Below are positions 12,501 to 24,800 of a stretch of DNA of 64,000 bases, piece after piece (position 1 is the first letter of the stretch; the number at the start of each line of letters is the position of its first letter). This stretch comes from Amborella trichopoda (taxonomy: Eukaryota; Streptophyta; Magnoliopsida; Amborellales; Amborellaceae). Both the position numbers and the translations under genes were made by a program. Under the pieces are notes generated by a model. That model had not been told where the DNA came from. It saw nothing but the letters and a program-made list of their open reading frames with translations, and ran no database searches. The stretch is from NCBI RefSeq assembly GCF_000471905.2, contig NW_006500355.1:240399-304398 (forward strand), given 5' to 3'.

Positions 12501-13697
12501 TATATCCCTATTGCTCTGTTTTCTCTTTTGGATCGTTAACTGTATATTCATTTTACAAGATATAATATTTGTTTTATGGGTGTACCGACATCGAAAGAGA
12601 TGGGAAGAAATGACACATTATATATGAACAAAGAAGATCAACCAAGATTCTCTTATCATCTCAAGTGTGGCAAATGGCTATCAATGTTCTAGGCTCTTCC
12701 TAGAGACTATTGCAAGTATATATACAGCATGGGACCTGTTCTTGAAATTTAAAATTAGAGCTCTTTGAAGCAAATGTGCTTTAAATTGGAGCTCCAACAT
12801 GAAATGACACAGTAGGTAGGTCCCACAGTCTTTCCATTGCTATGCATCCATTGATTGGGTGGAGATGATGCTAATGACCATTCTGTCTCTGTGGTAGTTG
12901 ATCGAAGTATATTTCCCAACAAATAAAGAGACAAAAAGTGTACGTGCATTTCCTTATGACACAAATTTCATCATGTATTTCTTGACAAGGAATTATCGGC
13001 AATTATCACCATAGGAAAAAAGTACAGGAGGAAAATAATGTCAAGAAAACATAATAATTTCTTCTTTTTTTATGGTGGGGTAATTTTTTTTATTTTTATT
13101 TTTATCTTTTATATTTATTTTTAATACATTTCTATATTTTTTTTGGTTGTTTTTTTGTTTTTTTTATTGCCACAAATTTGCTCATTTCGGTAAATAAAAG
13201 ATACTAAAGGGCTTTTTTTTCTCAAAAGTCATAATTAAGGTTAAGTCAAATGTCTTGACTTCTAACCAGTTCAATTGAGCACATTCACAACATCAGCTAA
13301 ATATATGTGCAGACTGCAACTGAATCATTTCACAGGCAACACCAAAATGATCTGCAGACCGTTCCCACAAACTCCGGCGGCCTGCGCAGATGAATGGTCC
13401 CCCAGTGTACCAAAATATACAAACACTCTTGGACAACAAATTATTTCAAAATTATCACCAAATTAGACCTTTTTCATGTTGGAAAATTTGAAAACTCCAC
13501 AAAACACATGCTCTGACACAGAGAGGCTGGCTTCCATCTCTCCATTTCCATCTGAAGTTGCAAAGTTAAGAGGACCACTTAGTTTCCACCCACACTACAC
13601 TCACCAAACTCACTCAATTATAGAGTGGTCCTTTTTTTTTTTCTCTTTGCTCTACTGCTTATTATGCTTGGATCTGCCTTCAAAGGCCTCACACATG
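6600..13697. other. Intergenic spacer, no gene seen
   Basis: No conserved protein appears in either strand. 7030-7090 resembles the right arm of the MITE-like family found at 26385-26600 (shared GACAAGAGCG motif followed by a TATTAAAA stretch). 9700-11400 is richer in GC, holds short open frames on both strands and CT-rich leader-like sequence near 10920-11120, and may be an old retroelement fragment. I cannot assign it. The remainder is AT-rich. Confidence 0.4.
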
Positions 13698-14039
13698 TAG
13701 GGGTGGCAATGGGTCCGGTCTGGTCCGGACCCGGACCCGACTGGATCCGATCCAAAAATAAAAAATATATATTTAAATATGTTAAATATATACATGTATT
13801 ATTTAAATATTATAACTAAAAAAGTTTCTATAGATATATTTATTAATTAAATATTATAAAATAATATTTATTAAATATTATTTATATAACAACACTATTC
13901 GGGTCTGGTCCACACATGGACCCGACCCAAATAGTGCTCGGGTCCAATATTTGAACCCATACCCAACCTGCCGGGTCCAAGACTTGGACCTATGCCCGGA
14001 CCCCAGTCCATTGCGACCCTTTCCCACCTGCCAACTCTA
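13698..14039. mobile_element. hAT-type MITE (TAGGGGTGGCAA group), second copy
   Basis: The element begins TAGGGGTGGCAATGGG and ends CCTGCCAACTCTA, whose reverse complement TAGAGTTGGCAGG matches the start. Subterminal GGGTCCGG/CCGGACCC blocks are inverted with respect to each other, and the centre is AT-rich. It has no coding capacity. The target duplication is not clean. Confidence 0.6.
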
Positions 14040-16844
14040 ACATTGATGAAAACTGCAATTGAGAGAGAGTGCCTAGCTTTCCTCAACAAACAAGCTAGTG
14101 TGAGCTGGATTGTTCAATTGTATTGCACAATTGTTTCCATCACCTGCAAATCATATCACCATGAGACTGCTGGTGCTACAAGTACTGCTACATCATATCC
14201 ATGATTCCGAGATGTGGCCAATGGAAATCATAAGGCTGTCAGGTCATCTCATTTCTTGAGTTCATTACCTTGCTCTACTTGCATGAGGCAGAGTTGCATC
14301 ATGATACACATGATGTATGCACAAAAGAAAGAGTTCTTGCGCAAGACACATCGACTGAATCTGGTGCAAGCACCAGTGTTCATTGATTGTGCAGGTCGTT
14401 AGCCGTCTGCGCCAAACGAAAACTTGATAATTTTGTGGACAATATGCTCATATTCTTGAATCTTCGCTGAGTGCTTCACATGTGGATCAAGAGTAAACAT
14501 ACTACCAAACAACTTATAGTGTCTTGAGATGAGTTGCTTTATAGTAATAGTGGATTATGAGCGATAATGAGCACATCCAAGCACCCACTTAATATCGTGT
14601 CCTAATGGTTTATTGCTACTTCTTGTTTACGGTTTAAAGGAAAAGGTGCCTCAGTTCAAAATTACACATAGGGACTGTATGCTATGGCACATGATGCATA
14701 CAAACAACATGGTACATGTAACATGAATCAATTATTTTCACAATGATCATACGTGATGAACAACTCCTACATTCGAGTGGACATTGAGGGCCTTGAGCTT
14801 ATCTAATACAAACCCTGTGCGCATCTAAAGGTGTCCATATTATATGCATCATAGTATAGAAAAGGGAATTGGGTTGGGGCATTGGTGGTTAGGAGGGCAT
14901 ATGCGTCAACATAACATCCCACCCTCCATTCCCACCATTAACAAATCACAGGAAAAAAAAAAATAGAAATGCCAAAATGCAGCACAAATATGGAAATGGG
15001 ATCTGAACCTGGGATGCACCCAAACCACCTGAGTACCCAAATCCCAAGTTTTGGTAATTCAAATTGTATAGTAAGAAGAAAAGTAAATCAATTTCCCTTG
15101 GGGCCTGTCTGGCTCCTAGTATCAAAGTATGACTGAATGCAGAAAAGTACTATTTTCTAATTTCACCACTCTTGTTTACGTTAAATTTTGATTATCAGTG
15201 TCTGTGATTCTGCCCTTCTATGCAGCACCTCAAATATCTGATTATCATTTGAAATTTTGAACCCTTTAGTCTTGCAACTTGTTCGAGAAGTCTTAATTTC
15301 TACTATGCTTCATCAAGAGGCTGAAGCTAATTTACTCAATTTCTACTATGCTTCATCAAGATGCCTTTTTGTTTTTTCATGCAAGCATGCATAATACTTT
15401 TACTCAAATGTTCACATATCACATGCAATAGTGAAAACCATGTTTAGAAAGTTAGATGCAAGCTCTGATTTTCCAGGGGCCTGAGATCGAGTTTCCCTTG
15501 TCTGACTCAATGAGTCTAAGTACGATCGGGCAATTTTTTACATGAAAATTTTAATAACCCTGAAAAGATTGAGAGATTCGAGTGATTCTTGGCTCAACAA
15601 TTTACATATAGCTGTCCTAGATTTTGTAAAATCTTGTTACAACTCAGCTAGCAAAGTGCATGACTAATAGGCATTAACTGGGAGGTTCAAAGATGCACCG
15701 CTTATCAAGTACAGAGAGCAAGGCACAAGGGCCAGGTCCACTACAACTTCCCAAAGGAAAGTTTTAGTATTGCAGGCAGTACCACAAACTCAGGTGGGAC
15801 TCAAAAAAAGCTCTAAGAAGCCTTAAAATGAATATCCTCATAATGAAGTTTGTTTTTTGAGCTTCAAAAGAGTTTTAAATATTCCCGAGTTTCAATAATG
15901 AGCGGCGGTGAACATAGCGCAATTCAGAGCTTAATTTTTTGAGGGGATTAAACATTTTCATTTATTAAACAGAGGCCTCCAAATAATTATTTCAAATGTG
16001 CCACAGGTCTTTTGCTCTGTTTCACCTACTCAAATGTGGCTACAAGACTTTTCTTGTGATTCATATGCTTGCCAACCTCATGTTTATATTCAAAGAGACA
16101 TGATGCTTGTTTCATGAATGGGGCAGTATCTCATTTGTAAATAGCTAGGGACTTGGGATAAGCATCTACTTGCCACGGTAAATTGAGGCTAAAATGGGCT
16201 GAGATGCTTACTTCAAACTTAAAACTCTTTAAGTAGTCTCAGTCAGTATTAAGAACAAGGTTCGCGATAATCGTCCTACACACAGATAGCATCTTAGTTA
16301 TCTGTATAAACACCCAGTGTCATGGTGGTTGGATGTTGTTGTGGTGGCAATGGTAATGTTGATGATGGGGAGAGAGACTGCTGTTCGCAACGGTACTGTT
16401 GGTGTTGGGGGGAGAGAGAGAGATTGATTGATTAAAATTTTCAGCATTACAAAACTCCGATTAGGCCAAATTACTTACGCTCGTCACCTTGGTGAGCAGA
16501 GTTCCTTGTACAACTTGGGGTATATAAAAAATAGAAACAATTTTGAAAAAATATAAAAATGTGAGATTGTTCTATAAAAGAGAAATAAAGAAAAACAGAA
16601 GCAAAATCCGACTTGCCGAAATCTAGATCTGGCCCACAAGAGCCTAGAAACAACAGCTGCAACATGACATATGCTTCCTTTTAACGGCGGTGGCAGCTAC
16701 AGCAGGGCGGTGGTAGAGGATGCTATGCTCCTCGGCTGTGGTTACATGGTCCGGCTTGACTGTATAGAAGGGCTTTTGGCCATGTGCAGTACGCCCCAGG
16801 CAAGGCCAAGTACCTGGCCCAAGCCAAGTTTGAAACATTCGAAT
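14040..16844. other. Intergenic spacer, no gene seen
   Basis: Apart from a short direct repeat around 15295-15360 (TTTCTACTATGCTTCATCAA twice), I see no structure. The open frames are short and unlike known proteins. Confidence 0.4.
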
Positions 16845-17566
16845 NNNNNNNNNNNNNNNNNNNNNNNNNNNNNNNNNNNNNNNNNNNNNNNNNNNNNNNN
16901 NNNNNNNNNNNNNNNNNNNNNNNNNNNNNNNNNNNNNNNNNNNNNNNNNNNNNNNNNNNNNNNNNNNNNNNNNNNNNNNNNNNNNNNNNNNNNNNNNNNN
17001 NNNNNNNNNNNNNNNNNNNNNNNNNNNNNNNNNNNNNNNNNNNNNNNNNNNNNNNNNNNNNNNNNNNNNNNNNNNNNNNNNNNNNNNNNNNNNNNNNNNN
17101 NNNNNNNNNNNNNNNNNNNNNNNNNNNNNNNNNNNNNNNNNNNNNNNNNNNNNNNNNNNNNNNNNNNNNNNNNNNNNNNNNNNNNNNNNNNNNNNNNNNN
17201 NNNNNNNNNNNNNNNNNNNNNNNNNNNNNNNNNNNNNNNNNNNNNNNNNNNNNNNNNNNNNNNNNNNNNNNNNNNNNNNNNNNNNNNNNNNNNNNNNNNN
17301 NNNNNNNNNNNNNNNNNNNNNNNNNNNNNNNNNNNNNNNNNNNNNNNNNNNNNNNNNNNNNNNNNNNNNNNNNNNNNNNNNNNNNNNNNNNNNNNNNNNN
17401 NNNNNNNNNNNNNNNNNNNNNNNNNNNNNNNNNNNNNNNNNNNNNNNNNNNNNNNNNNNNNNNNNNNNNNNNNNNNNNNNNNNNNNNNNNNNNNNNNNNN
17501 NNNNNNNNNNNNNNNNNNNNNNNNNNNNNNNNNNNNNNNNNNNNNNNNNNNNNNNNNNNNNNNNNN
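16845..17566. other. Assembly gap (722 N)
   Basis: The run of N lies in an intergenic region. The flanking bases do not suggest a gene crossing it. Confidence 0.97.
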
Positions 17567-17940
17567 ATATAAATTGGTTGGGAATCAAGCATTCATTTTC
17601 ACGAACCTTTCTTTTTGATACCGAGACAACCCGTTACCATGCACAAAGATATCGGGTGTTCCGCGCATGCCAAAACCAAAATCGTACGGCATGAAACGGC
17701 AATTACGACAAGTTGACTCACCTGTGATATTCGGTACCGGCTCTACTCAATAATCCTAGAAAATTTTAGATCAAATAATGAGTAAATTATTAAATTGTTC
17801 ATCTCTAATAGGCATTTTGATAAATTACCTTTAATAAAATGATCAAAATATTTTTAAATTTTCAAATTTGTAAGAGTATTTTGATTATTTTTATTTAGCT
17901 CAATTATATTCTTAATATTTTTTTAAAATGTATGTAATGA

Positions 17941-18195
17941 GACCATTTACTTTTCATATAAAGAAGTCACAATCATTATTGACATTTGGATTTTACTTTT
18001 CATATAAGGAAGTCACAATCATTATTGACATTTGGATATAAAATTGAATGTTCAAGGATGTATCATTGATTGGGTACATAATCCAAAAGAAAATTTCTCG
18101 AATTTTGTGACACTTCAATCTATTAGATTTCATATCCCATGATAAAATAATTTTAATCTCATTGTACAAAAAGTAAATAGTCACATAATATACAA
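17941..18195. mobile_element. MITE-like element, family C
   Basis: The arms are inverted: the left arm reads GAGACCATTTACTTTTCAT and the right arm, reversed, reads GTGACTATTTACTTTTTGTA. Similar arms occur at 26385-26600 and 45378-45592. Inside is a 43-bp-spaced direct repeat containing AAGTCACAATCATTATTGAC. It has no coding capacity. Confidence 0.5.
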
Positions 18196-18344
18196 CCTCT
18201 TCTTCTTTTTTTTAATGTTATGATGATAAGCATGGATACCTACAATGTGAGCTTAATTGAATATATTGAAAAAAATACAATTGAAATATAACATTCACGA
18301 AAGAAAAATGGGTCTGAAGTATAAAATATATGAGTATTTTTTAA

Positions 18345-18838
18345 GGGCGTGGTTTGTGTAAGAGTGAGGCCGTAAATAATCATAGTAAGGTACCTTCAAA
18401 TAGTGCCGAAATATGTTGTTTTAGTACTGGAAATCTTAGTGATAGCCTCAAAATTCATTTTCATCTCTAAATATAAAATTTAAAGCTTCAAAACTAATGT
18501 AGATTGAGCATATCTATGAATATTTCAAAATTTGAAAATTGACCGTCTAGATAATGCATTACAAGGTGCAATAATTCCAATACTTGATATCCGCTTTTTC
18601 TCATATCCATGCATTACAAGGTGCAATATTTCCAATACTTGAAATCCATTTTTTCTTATGTCCATGCATTACAAGGTGCAATATTTCCAATACTTGAAAT
18701 CCATTTTTTATCATGTCCATGCATTATAAGGTGCAATATTTCCAATACTTGTCCATACATCTTGAGGTTAAGATGTTTGATTTGAGGAATTTTAGACATT
18801 AAAACAACCTCAAGGTGATCATAATTAATCATGGCCAT
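18345..18838. mobile_element. MITE family A, copy A1, with an internal tandem expansion
   Basis: The left end is GGGCGTGGTTTGTGTAAG followed by GAGGCCGTAAATAATCA, the family A terminal repeat seen at six other places in the window. The interior carries the family landmarks (TTTAAAGCTTCAAAA, GAAAATTGACCGTCTAGATA, TACTTGAAATCCATTTTTT, AAACAACCTC). The right terminal repeat is missing. Confidence 0.65.
18556..18775. repeat. Four tandem copies of a 55-bp unit inside MITE A1
   Basis: The phrase GCATTAYAAGGTGCAATA recurs at 18556, 18611, 18666 and 18721, an exact 55-bp period. The unit occurs once in the other family A copies, so the array arose within this copy. Confidence 0.8.
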
Positions 18839-19644
18839 TGAATGTGAAACTGAGTGGCTGCATTTATTCCATTAACCAAACTCAAAGTTCAAAACAAAAA
18901 AATCTCAAACTTTGCATCTCATTGTATACAATCCCTTATAATAAAATAATTAATAAATTTTAATATATCCAAACATGTGTTCAGATGTAGAAACTTAATG
19001 GCAGATATCTTACTAAAGGGGCATCTACACTCTACCTCGTTCTAAACTCTTGCAGAGTTTTCACAAACAATTTTGTACAACCCACTACAATGGTCCATCA
19101 ATTTTGTTAACTACCAAAAATTGTAGCAGTACTTCAAAAAAAAATAAAAAAAATTGAAGCAGGTGATTATGACAATTAAAAAAAAAAAAATTGAAGCAGG
19201 TGATTATGACAATTGAAAAGAAATAAAAATTTGCACGAATATTCTCCATGATTCTTGTTATTTAAAAAATTCCCCTAATTTTTCTTTGTTTTACATGCAT
19301 ATCCCTTTTTCTTTATTTCTTTTTTACTTTCAAATTGCCGGTGCATCGCATCAACAATATTTGAAGTGATAAAGTTATTTTATAATTTTGGATCTTGACC
19401 CATTTTTTTATTCCTAATGTGGCCATATGTTGAAGTGGTATATGAGGACTAAGTGTGAGTCTTAAGGATATAAGTCAAATGTGACTTCATATCTAGAGGA
19501 TTCGAAGCGGTAATAAGTTTGGTAATTAAAAACAATAATAATCCGTGTGGACCTTTTTTTCCCACCCTCATTATGGTCTGCTCCACATTTTTCTCAAAAA
19601 TATGTCTTGGGATTGCTTTTTGTTTTTTATCTTCCTAGTTTTAC

Positions 19645-20065
19645 CCCATGTGGACATCTCCAATATTAGATAGGTGGGAGTTTACCTCTATTTTTTTTTT
19701 TTTTCCGCGAGCTTGCCCGATGTTAGAAATACCAAACACCCTAGTTTGTTTGATATTGTCAATATTGGGCAGCTCTAAAACCCATACGATGTCCAATGTT
19801 GCCAACACCAAACACCTTGTCCCTCGGCAAGAGATATGTCTAGTGTTGAAAACAACATATAGCACAAAGGCAAGGATTAGATATGTTAGGCCCCATGTGG
19901 TTAACATCATATCTTTGCCCCTTGGCAAGAGACCTATCAAGTTGAAAATATTGGAATACCTATGGGTTTTAAGGTTGTCTGACATTTCTAATATCTGCCA
20001 AGTTTTAAAAAAAAAATAATAATAAATTTTCCACCTATTTAATGTTGGAGATGTTGGACCCTTGG
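19645..20065. mobile_element. Foldback (long inverted repeat) element
   Basis: About 110 bp at 19650-19760 is repeated inverted at 19955-20062. Both arms contain ACATCTCCAA, an ATTA..ATAGGTGG block, a homopolymer run and a TTAGAAAT motif. Direct repeats containing GGCAAGAGA lie inside (19826, 19926). It is non-coding, and both strands are open over much of it because the arms mirror each other. I did not find a target duplication. Confidence 0.55.
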
Positions 20066-20314
20066 GAGTGTGGGGATCGGCTTGGTCTCTATGAATTTCG
20101 AGCCAAATGTGAAGCATATAGTAATATAAGGGGAAGAACCAGTATGTATAATTTTCTCTTTGAAAAAAGAAGTTGAGGAAAGAAGTATGTGGGGTTGTGA
20201 CTTTTTATTTTTAAGATTAAAGTTTACTTCAAATATTGAAGATTCAACGTAACAAAATTTTAGAAAGAGAATAGGGTATATACATAAAATAAAAATTACT
20301 AAGATATTTTTAAA

Positions 20315-20691
20315 GGGTGCGGGTGCGGTTTGTATAGGGCCTAGGCTCTAAATAATCAAATTAGAGGTTACCTTCAAATAGTGTGGAAAAATGTAGTTTT
20401 AAAATTGAAAATCTATTTGATAGTCTTTAAATATGGTTTTATATTTATTTATAAAGTTCAAAGCTTCAAAAATTGCGTAGATCCGAAAACTTGAAAATTG
20501 ACGGTCAAAAAATGCGTTACAAAATACATATATTTTTCAAACTTGAAATCTATTTTTTTTCTCATGTATATGCTTCTTGATGTCGAGATGATCAATTTGA
20601 AGATATTTGGACATCAAAATAACCTCTTCTAGTGAAGTTTTTTCGATAAACTCAAATTTGATTGTTTAGAGCCTCGGCTCTATATAAACTT
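20315..20691. mobile_element. MITE family A, copy A2 (nearly complete)
   Basis: The left end GGTTTGTATAGGGCCTAGGC with CTCTAAATAATCAAATT is matched by the inverted right end, AATTTGATTGTTTAGAGCC followed by TCGGCTCTATATAAAC. That gives terminal inverted repeats of about 35 bp around a 377-bp non-coding body. Confidence 0.75.
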
Positions 20692-21080
20692 TTCTCATTT
20701 TTAAATAATGGTGATTATGGGAGATATTGGAAAAAACTCCTCTTTATCCACGGATATTAAGATGGACATTGGGTAAAGTGCAGTGGACCAAAGTAATTTA
20801 TGGATAATGCAACCCAAAAAAATATATTTTAAAATTTAAAATTTTATTACATATATTTATGATCATTTTGGCCTAGATCATAAATCCCTAGAAATTAAAA
20901 TAAAAATTACTTGTTGAGATGGATTTTAGAAGGGGAACGCACTCATAAAACCCATCGTTTGATTACTCGAAAGGAAAAACAGAAGGGCAGTCTTGTAATG
21001 TCTTGTAAGCTCCACCAACTGCTCAGTCTCTGAGTTACAGCTTCTTCTTCCTAAGAAGGAGAGAAATAGAAAACAAAGAC

Positions 21081-21834
21081 ATGAACTTCTCCATCTCCTC
21101 CCAAATCTATCATCATCTCTCCATCAATAACTCTAATTATAAGCATCTTTCCCCCTCCAACTGTTGTTGTTGTTGCAGAAATGGGGGTGGCAATGCACTT
21201 CCATTTAAGCCCATTTCCAACCTCCCCTTGTTTCCACCCATCTCTCAATCTTATTCTTCTTTGTCTCCAAACTCCCATCTCATTGGAAAGGGAAATGGAA
21301 AGGGGAAGCGATCAATGGTGGTTGTTAGGGCAAACACAAACACAGAGGTTGGACTATCGGCAGCGAAAGTCCTCCGTCGGATATTGCAGTCTCCGGGAGT
21401 CGAGCCGGGTCCCTCCTGCTTTGATGCTCTCAGTGCTAAGCTCATCCAACAAGCTGGATTCAAATTCTGCTTCATGAGCGGTACTCAAATACTTAATACT
21501 GCTTCTGTTTTTTTTCCTGTTTATCATATATCTATTGACTTTCTCTTCTGCGGAAGTGGTTTGATTGATTAATCTTCCTCTTGAGTATATACTATGCTTA
21601 TTTGGGTTTTTGATTCGACAAAGCTTGTGCTTCTTTATCTGCCCACCCATGGATGTGGTGGTTTCTATTTGCATTTTGTTTGGGTTTTTCTGTTTCAAAT
21701 TGCTCGTGCAGTAAATGAGTGACCTTTTTCTTTTTTATGTTTACTATGAACTTTTTGTTTTTAGTTGCATTTTATATGGGTTTTTCTGCTTAAAGTGGCG
21801 TATGCAGTAAATGAATGGCCCGTTTTTCTGTCCC

Positions 21835-21874
<40 letters not shown>

Positions 21875-24800
21875 TTTGTTTTTTGGGTGTTTTTGGGGCC
21901 CAAGTGAATGAATGATTTAAGTGATTCAATTAGAATGATACGCCCCATTTCCTGATTTTGAATTATTCCCAAGCCTGTTCCGTCTGTTCATTCTTGGTTC
22001 ATGGCTTCTTGCATACTCTCAGCTCGCTGTGTTTTATTAATTTTTCCCACTCTCTCTACCAACGTGTGCTCGCTGCTTCTCCATCCATGCTCTATTTTTG
22101 AATTTTTAAAGTTTTCTTATACGATTAGTTAGTTTGAAGACCAACACATTCGTTCTTGTTTCCGGAAGCTATGAAGTACTCCTTCTCATCATTCCAATCC
22201 TTTCAAAGCATGGTCTGCATGGTAGAAATTACCTGTCCAAATTTCAATTGGATATTTTTTCTTAATTCTAGTACCATCAATGGACAAATTGAGACCACCC
22301 ACCATTTCAGAATTTTGTACCCATTCATCCTCACATTTGAAAAAGACACCTTTTATGAATATTCAACTTCTAGACTCTTTTCCCAATTAGGAAGTTGAAA
22401 AGTGATCTGTTCCTTTGTATTTTTTTCCCTTCTAAATTTTTTTTCTTTCCCAATTTTGAGTATCATGGGGTTATGTAACTACCCCAAGAAAACTTATTTT
22501 TACTGCTTCATTGTAGTCTTAAGTAAGTAACTGTAATGCAATAGGCATGCAGTTTTCTTTTCATTGCCTTGTTATGCTAATCTGAGAGGATAGAGCCAGT
22601 GACCGATGGTGGTTTCCTATCCAGGATTTTCAGTTTCAGCTGCTCGATTGGGATTGCCGGATGTTGGTCTCATATCCTATGGAGAAATGAGAGACCAAGG
22701 ATATCAAATAACTGAAGCTGTATCTATACCTGTAATAGGAGATGGAGACAACGGGTATGGAAATCATATGAGTGTCAAGAGAACTGTCAAGGGTTATATA
22801 AAAGCTGGTTTTGCGGGCATTATTATCGAGGACCAGGTAAATGGCGCTATGTACATTTTTTTTTTAGAATTAAATTCTTTTCTAGCGAGGGCTTTTCCTT
22901 TTCTCATGATCCTAGTTTTCACTGCAAATAATGTGGAAATCTGTGCTGTTTTTTCTCCTGCTGCTTACCCTTGTTAAACATTTGTAGTGCATAAGATGCA
23001 TAAGAAGAAGAGATTATTAAATAGTTTTCATGTTTGGATTTATATGTCACAACACCAATTTCGTATTATACAGTTATTGAACCCCTTGAAGTTCATAGAG
23101 AGACAGTTGAATGCTCTAAATTTTAGTTCTTGATGTAGAACTTGAAGAAACATAGACAATCAGCAAGAAAGCACCTTGACAAAAGGCATTGCATGCACGT
23201 TCAAAAGGCATGTGAGACCTGAAAATGCATATACAAAGAGTAAGGTTTTTTATATAACAGTCAAAACAAATTGTGAGAGCAAATCTCTTTAGGGAATGCA
23301 CTCTTTCAAATGCTGAAACTTCCATGAATATCCAGTGTCTCAATAATGGTGTAAAAATTGGAAAAAAATTAAAAAGAAGTGGGGGCCGATTTTGGCCGGT
23401 TCTGTGACAGAACCAGCCAGCTCCTGCTATTTAGTAGGACTTGTTTCATGGGGCGAATTGGCCAGTTCTCGATATTTAGTGAGAACCAGTTCACCGCCAA
23501 TGATTCCCGATCCAGATCTGCTAGTTCCAAATTGGATTGGCATTTTTTCAATACCTTGCATACCGTAATGCTTGTTCCCTAATTGTCCTTGCAAGTGCCA
23601 TAACAGGAATACCAAAATACAATAATAAGGGAGTCAAGCAAGATTTGTACTGGCTACATGTAAGGAAGATGTGAGGATTACACTTTCGGAATTTAACATG
23701 TTTATGATTTGTTGAGAAATATCAACACAAACTCGTTAGTTTCTTTTATTTTGATGATAACTAACTATATTCTTATTTTTTAGTTGTTTGGTTCTTAGAC
23801 ATGTACCATTTGAATTCCTTGAGATTTCAAATGAGGATTTCTGCCACTTAAGCCTGTGATTAGCAAACTTGGTCCTTTGGGTTGCTCTCCCTTTATTAAA
23901 ACTAAAGCCTCTATGTGGTTCCTATTTCAGAATCCTTGTTTTCATTTGCTTTATTCAATTGCTACAGGTGCTTCTTTGATGCTTTTTCCTTTCAGTAACT
24001 CACTTGTGGCACTCAACCATTTCTTTGGGCAGGCCATCCTACCCCCATTTAATTAACTCTGCCATGGCCGGTTCGAAGCCCAGATAAAGGAGGAGGGTTG
24101 TGTTAGGTAGGAAACTAGGTAAAACTTTGCCGTATCTTTTTATGAATCATGAACCTATGTTATATGCTTATACTAGGGGCGTTCCCAATAAGCGATGCAT
24201 TGTATCGACACCTTGGTGCAGGGAGAAATGAGCAAGGGTTAGCTAGGGCATTATGTGGAAACGATGCACCGCACTGACTCCTGGTTGCAATGACAGGCAG
24301 GCAAGGGTTCCCGTACCATTTTGAAAGAGCATGGGTAAAGAAACCAGTCCAAGTGAATAGGATTCATTTAGCCACATGGAATGTAGGAACTCTAACAGAT
24401 AAAAGTATGGTGTTAGTGGGTACAATGAGACGAAGGAGAGTTAATATAGCTTGTCCACAAAAACTAAGTGGGAAGGGGCAAAAGCTAATAAATTTGATGG
24501 ATATAAACTTTGGTGTATAAGAAAGGATCATTATAGAAATAGCATAGGGATAATAGTGGAAAATGACTTAAAGGATAAAATAGTTGATGTCAAGAGAGTA
24601 GGTGATAGGCTCCTATTAATTAAACTTATATTAGGGGATAAGATAATTGATGTAATTAGTACATATGCGCCACAGGCAGGACTACAAGATAGAAGATAGA
24701 ATGAATTGACAATTTTGGAGAACATGGATGGACTAGTCCAAGGAATACCAATTCGAGATGACTTTTTTTTAGGAGGGGACTTAAATGATCTTGTAGAAAG

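Noticed and set aside
22606-22977. Start of the lyase-like protein at ATG 22606
   Set aside because: The bases before 22625 are an intron end (CTATCCAG). The upstream exon at 21081-21480 joins in frame and supplies the transit peptide and the conserved FDALSAKLIQQAGF segment.
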